Shown here: positions 1-6,840 of the stretch, in pieces
Position numbering within the stretch: position 1 is the stretch's first letter
How the letters are laid out: each line of letters begins with the position of its first letter
Assembly (NCBI RefSeq): GCF_900639875.1
Contig: NZ_CAAAIA010000004.1
Location: 62,001-126,000, forward strand
Length of the DNA stretch: 64,000 nucleotides
From: Legionella impletisoli
GTDB lineage: Bacteria; Pseudomonadota; Gammaproteobacteria; Legionellales; Legionellaceae
Reading direction: 5' to 3'
Notes under the pieces: generated by a model
The model's input: the letters and a program-made list of their open reading frames with translations, nothing else
What the model was told of the DNA's origin: nothing
Databases searched by the model: none
Translations under genes and position numbers: made by a program

Positions 1-147
1 GACTAGCCAAATAACCCCTCCAATGACTATGCCCCAAACCAAAACATAAGAAAACATGATGAGTAAGCCAATTGCCAGAGCAATTCCAATTCCTAAAATA
101 ATGAAAGGAATGAGCTGCTCAAGGATGTTTTGAAATTTTTTATCCAT
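1..147 (-). CDS. Membrane protein, N-terminal part only
   Basis: Reading leftward from an ATG at 147, the frame stays open to the window edge for 49 codons. The visible N-terminus has a short polar start (MDKKFQNILEQL) and then about 35 strongly hydrophobic residues rich in Ile, Gly, Leu and Val, enough for one or two membrane segments. The stop codon lies outside the window, so length and family are unknown. I do not recognise it. It is transcribed divergently from the desaturase gene. Confidence 0.6.
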   Translation of the reverse strand, partial: MDKKFQNILEQLIPFIILGIGIALAIGLLIMFSYVLVWGIVIGGVIWLV

Positions 148-451
148 AGCTTGCCTTTGCAGAAGTCTTAATAAGTTTAGCCACATCAATACAAAAATAG
201 ATAGGTGTGGTCATCGATAGGATATCGTTTCAGGAATTATGCGCTACTATTAGCATACTTGCAAATCGATTTGCATAAAAACTGTGGTATAATGAAAAGT
301 AACTCGCTATTTTATGGGCAAAAAATGTTTTTCCTAGACAGTTCCTTAAATGCTCGAGTCTATATTTACGAATCAAACAATCGGATTATGAGTAAAGTTC
401 GTGAATGAACAGAGTAATGAATTTCTAAATAATTCGTTTTTGGAGTAGCTT
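148..451. other. Divergent intergenic region
   Basis: A gap of about 300 bases between the leftward membrane protein and the rightward desaturase. It contains a perfect 16-bp palindrome (260-275) and a consensus TATAAT (288-293). A 67-codon open frame at 205-408 overlaps the palindrome and promoter elements and has neither a good ribosome site nor a plausible protein composition, so I treat the region as non-coding. Confidence 0.6.
260..293 (+). promoter_or_regulatory. Palindromic operator candidate and -10 box before the desaturase
   Basis: TGCAAATCGATTTGCA at 260-275 is a perfect 16-bp palindrome. TATAAT lies 12 bases after it, at 288-293. A -35 box with normal spacing would fall around 265-270, inside the palindrome, and no good -35 hexamer is present there. 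Together these suggest a regulator site that replaces or covers the -35 element. The start codon is about 150 bases further on, implying a long leader. The regulator is unknown. Confidence 0.5.
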
Positions 452-1639
452 ATGCTTTATGGCTTGTTAAACTTATCTTTTTGGGGTTATGTTATTGCGG
501 CCCTGGTTCTGACTCAAATAACGATCGCCTCAGTTACGTTGTATTTGCATCGTTATCAAACGCATCGAGCCTTAACGCTCCATCCTATTGTCAGTCATTT
601 TTTCCGCTTCTGGCTTTGGTTAACCACCGGCATGGTTACAGCAGAGTGGGTGGCTATTCATCGCAAACACCACGCAACAACGGATATCGAAGGTGACCCT
701 CATAGTCCTAAAGTGCTTGGTTTGAAAAAAGTCTTTTGGCAAGGGGCTGAGTTGTATCGCCAAGCGTCCAAAGATAAAGAAATGATAGCGAAATATTCTC
801 ACGGCACGCCGAATGATTGGATAGAACGAAACCTTTATTCACGCTATTCGGCTTTAGGCATTGCCGTCATGTTTTTCATTGATTTCCTGTTATTTGGAGT
901 TCCCGGTGTTACCATCTGGGCGATTCAGATGATTTGGATCCCACTGTGGGCTGCAGGTGTAGTGAACGGAGTGGGTCACTTTTGGGGCTATCGTAATTTT
1001 GAATGTCCAGATGCAGCAACTAATGTATTCCCTTGGGGGTTTTGGATTGGGGGTGAAGAGCTCCACAATAACCACCATACCTTTGCCTCTTCAGCCAAGT
1101 TTTCAGTGAAGTGGTGGGAGTTTGATATAGGCTGGTTTTATATTCGCTGCTTATCTTTATTAGGATTAGCTAAAGTGAAAAAGCTTCCACCTAAATTAGC
1201 GCGTGAGGAAGGAAAGTTACATGTTGACTTAGATACTGTTAAAGCGGTGATTTCGAACCGTTTTCAAGTGATGTCGCAATATTATAAGCACGTCATTCGG
1301 CCTATCTTACGTCATGAGAAGCGACATGGCTTAGAAAGCCCTAACGATAAACGCTTATTTGTTCGCGCAGGTCGTTTATTGCGTCGTCAGGAAAAACTTT
1401 TATCCCCACGAGCGAACTCACGATTGCAGGCTTTACTGGGACGTTATGAGAAGCTACGCATGGTCTATAATTACCGTCAATCTCTGCAAAGTATTTGGAC
1501 CAAAACCGCGTCTTCTCAAAAAGAATTAATTGAAGCATTACAACATTGGTGCAAGCAGGCCGAAGAATCTGGCTTGGATGTGCTGCATCAATTTGCTCAA
1601 CAGTTAAAAGGCTATGTTCCCAAAAAAGCATTGGCTTAA
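452..1639 (+). CDS. Acyl-CoA (stearoyl-CoA type) delta-9 desaturase
   Basis: 395-aa integral membrane di-iron desaturase that would insert a double bond into saturated acyl chains and so set membrane fluidity. The three histidine boxes of the family are visible: HRYQTH (33-38), HRKHH (70-74) and HNNHH (205-209), separated by hydrophobic segments. A hydrophilic tail from about residue 250 to 395 is long for the bacterial family and is rich in Arg, Lys and Gln. GGAG at 442-445 lies 6 bases before the ATG. The gene stands alone, with a palindromic promoter region upstream and a hairpin downstream. The family assignment is secure; the precise substrate (acyl-CoA or lipid-bound chain) is inferred. 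Confidence 0.9.
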   Translation: MLYGLLNLSFWGYVIAALVLTQITIASVTLYLHRYQTHRALTLHPIVSHFFRFWLWLTTGMVTAEWVAIHRKHHATTDIEGDPHSPKVLGLKKVFWQGAELYRQASKDKEMIAKYSHGTPNDWIERNLYSRYSALGIAVMFFIDFLLFGVPGVTIWAIQMIWIPLWAAGVVNGVGHFWGYRNFECPDAATNVFPWGFWIGGEELHNNHHTFASSAKFSVKWWEFDIGWFYIRCLSLLGLAKVKKLPPKLAREEGKLHVDLDTVKAVISNRFQVMSQYYKHVIRPILRHEKRHGLESPNDKRLFVRAGRLLRRQEKLLSPRANSRLQALLGRYEKLRMVYNYRQSLQSIWTKTASSQKELIEALQHWCKQAEESGLDVLHQFAQQLKGYVPKKALA

Positions 1640-1652
1640 TTCACTCATCCTG

Positions 1653-1680
1653 ATCCGAGCCGAATTAGGCTCGGATTTCA
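1653..1680 (+). terminator. Terminator after the desaturase
   Basis: ATCCGAGCC (1653-1661) and GGCTCGGAT (1668-1676) form a perfect 9-bp stem with a 6-base loop, followed by a short T run. It lies 14 bases after the desaturase stop codon. Confidence 0.6.
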
Positions 1681-1738
1681 GCGACTCCAACTCAACAATC
1701 CAATGCTACCCTATCTGAATTAGTTGCAATTTTAGCAT

Positions 1739-1769
1739 TTGACATTCCAAACATTTCATCCATTATAAT
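1739..1769 (+). promoter_or_regulatory. Promoter candidate for the first phaB gene
   Basis: TTGACA (1739-1744) and TATAAT (1764-1769) both match the sigma-70 consensus exactly. The 19-base spacer is longer than the optimum of 17, which may make the promoter weak or activator dependent. The predicted leader to the start at 1889 is about 110 bases. Confidence 0.5.
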
Positions 1770-1888
1770 TACTTCCAATAGTCAATATTGTTTTTGAATT
1801 AATTTATCGTTTCTGTGTATGTGGAAATTTATTAAATCGAGGGTAACCGTTCTTATATATACACATAGTTTATGATTAGGAGATGATT

Positions 1889-2629
1889 ATGGAGCGAAGG
1901 ATTGCGCTGGTGACAGGAGGAACAGGTGGTATTGGTACGGCTATAAGTCAAAGACTTGCTAAAGACTTTCAGGTGGTTGCCTGTTATTTCAAAAACGGAA
2001 ATCATGATGAAGCCAAAGCTTGGCAATCCAAGCAAAAAGAAGCAGGATACGAGATTGATATTTTGTATGGCGATATTGGTCAATTTGATGATTGCGTAAA
2101 GCTTGTATCCTTAGTTAAAGAGCGTTATGGACGTATTGATGTTTTAGTTAATAATGCGGGTATTACCTGTGATACCACGCTCAAAAAAATGCAACCTGAA
2201 CAATGGCATAAAGTTATTGATGGCAATTTGAACAGTGTTTACAACATGACTCGAAATGTTCTTCCCCTAATGATCGATGAAGGTTATGGCCGTATTATTT
2301 CTATTTCTTCTATCAATGGCCGTAAAGGGCAATTTGGTCAATGCAATTATGCCGCTACGAAAGCGGCTTTATTTGGTTTTACTAAAAGCCTAGCGCAAGA
2401 AGTTGCAAGCAAAGGCATTACGGTTAATACCATTTCACCAGGTTATATTGAAACTCCAATGTTGGCTTCGATGAAAGAAGAGGTCCTTAATACCATCAAA
2501 TCGAATATTCCTATTGGTCGCTTAGGGAAACCAGAAGAGATTGCATCGGCCGTAGCGTTTTTAGCCTCCGATGAGTCAGGATTTATTACCGGGGCTAACT
2601 TGGACGTGAATGGTGGTCAATATATGTAA
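1889..2629 (+). CDS. phaB: Acetoacetyl-CoA reductase, copy 1
   Basis: 246-aa short-chain dehydrogenase of the PhaB type, reducing acetoacetyl-CoA to (R)-3-hydroxybutyryl-CoA with NADPH for polyhydroxybutyrate synthesis. The cofactor motif TGGTGGIG lies at 9-16, NNAG near 88-91, and the catalytic set is Ser141, Tyr154 and Lys158. An in-frame ATG exists at 1883, but AGGAG at 1878-1882 is 6 bases from the ATG at 1889 and abuts the earlier one, so I use 1889. It is followed by a paralogue, PhaR and a phasin, which supports PHB metabolism over fatty-acid synthesis (FabG). A FabG-like activity cannot be excluded from sequence alone. Confidence 0.88.
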   Translation: MERRIALVTGGTGGIGTAISQRLAKDFQVVACYFKNGNHDEAKAWQSKQKEAGYEIDILYGDIGQFDDCVKLVSLVKERYGRIDVLVNNAGITCDTTLKKMQPEQWHKVIDGNLNSVYNMTRNVLPLMIDEGYGRIISISSINGRKGQFGQCNYAATKAALFGFTKSLAQEVASKGITVNTISPGYIETPMLASMKEEVLNTIKSNIPIGRLGKPEEIASAVAFLASDESGFITGANLDVNGGQYM

Positions 2630-2742
2630 CTTAAAACGAATTAGGCTGAGAGCTAAGATATGCTTTTTCCCACAACTCAGTGCATTAGAGCTGTGTTATT
2701 GGGTATTGCTACCCATATGATTAATTAATTATAGGATCAATT

Positions 2743-3486
2743 ATGAATGACAAAGTGGTATTAATAACAGGGGGTATTGGTGATATTGGTACCGCTGTGG
2801 TTAAAGAATTATGTCCTATATACAAAGCCGTTATTGCATTGGATATTCTATCGCTTGATAAGGCTAAGGGATGGTTAGAAAAAATAAGGAATGAAGGATT
2901 TACCAATGCGCACTATCGTCAAATGGACGTCACGCATTTTAACGAATGTCAGCAAGTAATCGATAAGATTGTTGAGGAATTTGGTCATATTGATGTATTA
3001 ATCAATAACGCAGGGATTACTCGCGATGCTGTGTTTTATAAGATGACGAAAGAGCAATGGGATGAAGTGCTTAGAGTCAATCTGGATGGAATGTTTAATG
3101 TCACTCGCGCGGCCGTTGGCTATTTCCGTGACCAAGAGTGGGGAAGAATTTTGAACGTTTCATCCGTTAATGCTCAAAAAGGCCAGTTTTCACAAGCTAA
3201 TTATGCAGCGTCCAAAGCAGGAATTTATGGATTTACCAAAAGCCTTGCACAAGAATTGATGGCTAAAAACATAACCGTCAATAGTATTTCTCCTGGCTAT
3301 GTTGATACCCATCTTATGGCTGATATAAGACCGGACATTTTAAAAGAGATTATTGAGCAAATTCCTGCCAAACGATTAGCTCGGCCTGAGGAAATTGCCT
3401 GGGCAATTAAGTTTATTATCGATGAACGAAGCAGTTATCTCACGGGTGCAAACCTAAGCATTAATGGTGGTTTACACATGTATTAA
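2743..3486 (+). CDS. phaB: Acetoacetyl-CoA reductase, copy 2
   Basis: 247-aa paralogue of the preceding reductase with the same fold and catalytic residues (Ser141, Tyr154, Lys158). The glycine motif differs (TGGIGDIG instead of TGGTGGIG) and the two proteins diverge clearly, so this is an old duplication and not a recent one. Such a difference in the nucleotide loop could alter cofactor preference, but that is inference. AGGAT lies 6 bases before the ATG. The 113-base gap after copy 1 holds an imperfect 8-bp hairpin (2671-2695) but no clear terminator. No thiolase (phaA) gene is in the window. Confidence 0.87.
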   Translation: MNDKVVLITGGIGDIGTAVVKELCPIYKAVIALDILSLDKAKGWLEKIRNEGFTNAHYRQMDVTHFNECQQVIDKIVEEFGHIDVLINNAGITRDAVFYKMTKEQWDEVLRVNLDGMFNVTRAAVGYFRDQEWGRILNVSSVNAQKGQFSQANYAASKAGIYGFTKSLAQELMAKNITVNSISPGYVDTHLMADIRPDILKEIIEQIPAKRLARPEEIAWAIKFIIDERSSYLTGANLSINGGLHMY

Positions 3487-3504
3487 TTTGGTTTGAATAA
3501 AACG

Positions 3505-3915
3505 ATGACTCGACTGATTAAAAAATACAAAAATCGCAGATTGTACGATACGGAAAAAAGCCAGTACATTACGATAGAAGATCTGCAGCGATATGTCGTT
3601 GAAGGATTGGATTTTAAAGTAATTGACTCGGCCTCTGAAAAAGACATTACGAATGCAACCTTATTGCAGATTTTAGTTGAAACAGAAACGGGTACAACTC
3701 AGTTTTTATCTTCCGATATCTTGCGGCAATTGATCCTATTGGCTCATCATCCCATGAATGAATCGTTAAAAATGATGCTTCAGGAAATGATGCAGTTTAT
3801 GCATGCACAAGTGGAGTCAAATCCGTATTTTTCTCAGTATCAAAAAGCGAGCGAAACGTATCAAAAGCAAATGCAGCAGTTTTTTTCACAGTGGCAAGAT
3901 ATGTTTAAAAAATAG
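3505..3915 (+). CDS. phaR: Polyhydroxyalkanoate repressor PhaR
   Basis: 136-aa regulator. The N-terminal half is the PHB/PHA accumulation regulator DNA-binding domain (start MTRLIKKYKNRRLYDT, with the YITIEDL segment typical of the family). The C-terminal part is rich in Met, Gln and Phe and probably binds PHB granules or PHB chains. Known PhaR proteins repress the phasin gene and leave DNA when PHB accumulates. A TTG at 3493 would add four residues, but neither start has a clear ribosome site; I chose the ATG at 3505. It lies 18 bases after phaB copy 2 and is probably co-transcribed. Two matching palindromes around the next promoter are its likely targets. Confidence 0.9.
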   Translation: MTRLIKKYKNRRLYDTEKSQYITIEDLQRYVVEGLDFKVIDSASEKDITNATLLQILVETETGTTQFLSSDILRQLILLAHHPMNESLKMMLQEMMQFMHAQVESNPYFSQYQKASETYQKQMQQFFSQWQDMFKK

Positions 3916-3922
3916 ATCATGG

Positions 3923-3986
3923 TGCGATGCACAAAAAAATTTGACAATACTATATATATCAAACTACAATTAAATTGTGCACTGCA
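3923..3986 (+). promoter_or_regulatory. Phasin promoter flanked by two PhaR-like operators
   Basis: TTGACA (3941-3946) and TACAAT (3965-3970), 18 bases apart, form a strong sigma-70 promoter. Two copies of the pattern TGC-N3-GCA flank it: TGCGATGCA (3923-3931) just upstream of the -35 box and TGCACTGCA (3978-3986) at the predicted transcription start. Their centres are 55 bases apart, about five helical turns. PhaR proteins of other bacteria are reported, from memory, to bind TGC-N3/4-GCA type palindromes. Repression by a PhaR pair is therefore likely but inferred. Confidence 0.65.
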
Positions 3987-4003
3987 ACATAATGGAGAGT
4001 AAC

Positions 4004-4297
4004 ATGAATCAAGAATATTTTGAACGCGTTTCAAATCTTGCTAAAAAAGTACAAGAACCTTTGAAAGAAATGGCTGAGCTAAACATCAAAACCTTACAAA
4101 GCTTTTCTTATTTAAAGCCTGAGGAAATCACTAACGTTAAAAAGCCAGAGCAACTATTTGAAAAGCAAATTGAATTAGCAGTTGAAAATGGTCATAAAGC
4201 ATTAGACTATATGAAGCAATCATTTCAAATCTATGAAAAAGCCATGCTGTCTTTTTTGGAAGAAGCTAAAAAAGCAGAAAAAGCTGTTAAAAAATAA
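4004..4297 (+). CDS. Phasin family protein
   Basis: 97-aa, entirely helical, Lys- and Glu-rich protein of the phasin family, which coats PHB granules and controls their size and number. The start at 4004 is chosen because GGAGAG at 3994-3999 lies 4 bases before it; the open frame extends upstream to 3977 but that part overlaps the operator. It has its own promoter and probably PhaR control. It is followed by a strong terminator shared with the convergent phaC gene. Confidence 0.85.
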   Translation: MNQEYFERVSNLAKKVQEPLKEMAELNIKTLQSFSYLKPEEITNVKKPEQLFEKQIELAVENGHKALDYMKQSFQIYEKAMLSFLEEAKKAEKAVKK

Positions 4298-4312
4298 GCG
4301 ATTATCCTGTTC

Positions 4313-4337
4313 AAAACCCGCTTTAGCGGGTTTTTTT
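4313..4337. terminator. Terminator between phasin and phaC
   Basis: AACCCGC (4315-4321) and GCGGGTT (4326-4332) pair around a TTTA loop and are followed on the plus strand by seven T residues. It lies between two convergent genes and can serve both, although the T run is better for the phasin transcript. Confidence 0.85.
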
Positions 4338-4345
4338 ATGCTTTT

Positions 4346-6121
4346 TTACACGATTTCTTCCGCAGGTATTGCCACACTTGCTTTTTTAAATACGTATTTG
4401 CCTGGGGCATCTGTAATCGGCTTGAAAGTCAGGGCTTGAATATCCTGGACATTTACTAATCGCCCAGATTCTTTTTTTAACCATTGCAGCCACTCTGGCC
4501 ACCAGGAGCCTGAATGATGCGCTGCATTAGCAAGCCATTCTTCAGCATTTTTTGCAGGATTAGGATTTGTGTAATAACCATATTTTTCACTACCCGGAGG
4601 GATAATAATCCCAGCGATGTGACCAGAGCCCCCCAAAAGAAATTTTTTTCTTCCTTTAATTGCTTGATAGCCCAAAAACGTTGTTTCCCATGGGGCAATA
4701 TGATCTTTTTTAGTCGAAACAAAGAAAGTTGGGATATCAATTTGTGTAACATGGAGTGCTGTATTATTTAACTTAATTTTTCCAGGTTTAATCAATTTAT
4801 TGTGTAAATACATCCAACGTAGATATTGCGAGTGCATTTTGGCAGGCATATTCGTCGCATCGGCATTCCAGAATAAAATATCAAATGGAACGGGTGTCTT
4901 ACCTTGTAGATAATGTTTAATAAAGAATGACCAGATTAAATCCGATGCGCGCAACGAATTAAAGGCATTTGCCATAAACTGGCCCTCAAGATACCCTGTT
5001 TCTTTCATGCGCTTTTCCAGAGCACGAACTTGGTCTTCATCAATGAACACAGAAATGTCGCCAGGTTCACTGAAATCAATTAAAGAAGCCAAAAAAGTTG
5101 CTGAGCGTATTGGGTTTAAAGACTTCGCCTTATAGTAAGCCAATAAAGTAGCCAGCAACGTTCCTCCGATGCAAAAGCCTAATGCGTTGACTTGTTTTAC
5201 GTTCATTTGTTTTTGAATTACGTCAATGGCAGTCATAGGGCCTTCATTCATATAGTCAAATAATCCCTTTTCTGCATGCCGCTTATCTGGGTTAACCCAA
5301 GAAATGATAAAGACGGTGATTCCCTGGTCTACTAACCATCGTACCAAAGAGTTGTGAGGACTTAAGTCTAAAATATAATATTTATTAATCCAGGGTGGAA
5401 TCATTAAGAGAGGTACCGATTTAACTTTAGGCGTTGTGGGTGTATATTGAATTAATTCGATTAATTCATTTCTATAGATAACTTTACCCGGCGTTACGGC
5501 GACATTTCCACCCACTTTAAACGCATTCATGTCCGTCATTTTCATGATAAGGCGCGCTGATCCGGCTTCAATATCACTTAAAAAATTATTCAGCCCGCGC
5601 AAAAGATTCTTCCCATTGCTGCTCAAGGTCTCAGCCATCAACTGAGGATTAGTCGGAATAAAATTATCGGGAGATAAGGCATCCATCAATTGACGTGCAA
5701 AAAAACGAACGCGTCTTGCTAAATATTTATCACCAAAATCAATTTTTTCTAAGAGGGAATTAAAATGTTCGCTAGCTAATAGATATTGTTGGCTTAATAT
5801 ATTAAAAAAAGGATTTTGAACCCATTCCTCTCCCTGAAACCGTTTATCCTCGATGGGAAGCGCTTCTCCTTTTAACCATCGATTGAGTTGATCGGTGAGT
5901 AGCGTGGCGGCGTCTTGCCAATAAGCGATTTGCATCATCCAGAGTTTTTCTGGATTTTTTGAAAGAGCCATCAGCAGAGCATGATAATCTTGTAACATAG
6001 CCATGAATTTATCAATAAACTCAGGAACCTGCTCGGGTTGCTCTTTTAAGCTTCCAAGAAGTTGTAATCCCTTATTGGCAATAGACTGCATTAATTCATT
6101 CAGTTCATTATCTTGAAGCAC
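4346..6121 (-). CDS. phaC: Class I poly(3-hydroxybutyrate) synthase
   Basis: 591-aa PHA synthase that polymerises (R)-3-hydroxyacyl-CoA into PHB at the granule surface. The lipase-like box GFCIGG carries catalytic Cys317; the family aspartate (in a WNADATN segment) and histidine (in GSGHIAG) lie toward the C-terminus. The N-terminal third is the usual helical, less conserved region. Length is right for class I, and no phaE gene is present. The start is a GTG at 6121 preceded by AGGAGG 4 bases upstream. Transcription is convergent with phaB-phaB-phaR-phasin, so the synthase is controlled separately from them. Confidence 0.93.
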   Translation of the reverse strand: MLQDNELNELMQSIANKGLQLLGSLKEQPEQVPEFIDKFMAMLQDYHALLMALSKNPEKLWMMQIAYWQDAATLLTDQLNRWLKGEALPIEDKRFQGEEWVQNPFFNILSQQYLLASEHFNSLLEKIDFGDKYLARRVRFFARQLMDALSPDNFIPTNPQLMAETLSSNGKNLLRGLNNFLSDIEAGSARLIMKMTDMNAFKVGGNVAVTPGKVIYRNELIELIQYTPTTPKVKSVPLLMIPPWINKYYILDLSPHNSLVRWLVDQGITVFIISWVNPDKRHAEKGLFDYMNEGPMTAIDVIQKQMNVKQVNALGFCIGGTLLATLLAYYKAKSLNPIRSATFLASLIDFSEPGDISVFIDEDQVRALEKRMKETGYLEGQFMANAFNSLRASDLIWSFFIKHYLQGKTPVPFDILFWNADATNMPAKMHSQYLRWMYLHNKLIKPGKIKLNNTALHVTQIDIPTFFVSTKKDHIAPWETTFLGYQAIKGRKKFLLGGSGHIAGIIIPPGSEKYGYYTNPNPAKNAEEWLANAAHHSGSWWPEWLQWLKKESGRLVNVQDIQALTFKPITDAPGKYVFKKASVAIPAEEIV

Positions 6122-6258
6122 ACATCCTCCTTTGCGCTATGTATCTAAATTGCTAAGCTCTCGAGATAAGCGGGAATTGGTTTTTCAATGAGAATATTAT
6201 TTTATTTTGTAATGTTTTAGACTAAATTAGCAAGTAAGTCACTCAATTTGAGTTGCCA

Positions 6259-6759
6259 ATGACCAAAAAAAGGACAGGTATAAGCAAGTCGATGCTTGCA
6301 ATCACAACCGTGGTTGTCATAGGTATGGCCGTTGCCTATTATTTCTGGGAAGTCTTTTTATTTGCTCATTATTTGGGCGGGTATGATGAGTATGGTCTTC
6401 CTATTCAGCGCTCTCACCCTGGGTTTTACTTTTTTATCCAAGCCTGGCCCTTATGGGTTTTTCCTATATTTATTGTTATTTTACTCGTGCTATTTCTAAC
6501 TTCGATCTTTCAGCGAGAGAAAGAACAGAAGATCAACCATTTAAAAGCTGAAATGATTGAGCACGAAAAAGCACTTGAAGCGTTGGAGCTAGAGCTTGAA
6601 TTAGTCCGTAAAGAAGTTAAGAAAACAAGAATTGAACGCAATCTAAAAAAAGAGTTAGAAGAGCTTGAGGAAGAGTTTGCGGTATTAATGGAAGACTATC
6701 AACAAAGCCAGCAGTTTATTGAAAAGCTTTTGCAAAAAATCAAACAGCAAGAATCATGA
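6259..6759 (+). CDS. Two-pass membrane protein with coiled-coil tail
   Basis: 166-aa protein of unknown function. Two hydrophobic segments (about residues 12-35 and 58-83) are separated by a short loop rich in Tyr, Gly and Pro. Residues 85-165 are a long charged coiled coil, almost all Glu, Lys, Leu and Arg. A TTG at 6253 would add two residues; ATG at 6259 is preferred although no good ribosome site precedes either. It sits directly upstream of smc, 81 bases away. The architecture, a membrane anchor plus cytoplasmic coiled coil, would suit a scaffold or chromosome/membrane tether, but this is only a suggestion from position and shape. Confidence 0.7.
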   Translation: MTKKRTGISKSMLAITTVVVIGMAVAYYFWEVFLFAHYLGGYDEYGLPIQRSHPGFYFFIQAWPLWVFPIFIVILLVLFLTSIFQREKEQKINHLKAEMIEHEKALEALELELELVRKEVKKTRIERNLKKELEELEEEFAVLMEDYQQSQQFIEKLLQKIKQQES

Positions 6760-6840
6760 TATTGAAACGTGTGAAAAAACCAAAATCTTCAATTCCAATG
6801 AGGATAAGAGCTTTGATACAATCTTTTTTTTCTTTTCTCG

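Noticed and set aside
271-293. TTGCAT/TATAAT promoter before the desaturase
   Set aside because: The spacing between these hexamers is only 11 bases, too short for a sigma-70 promoter; only the -10 box is kept.
205-408. 67-codon frame before the desaturase
   Set aside because: It overlaps a perfect palindrome and a consensus -10 box, has no ribosome site, and its composition does not look like a protein.
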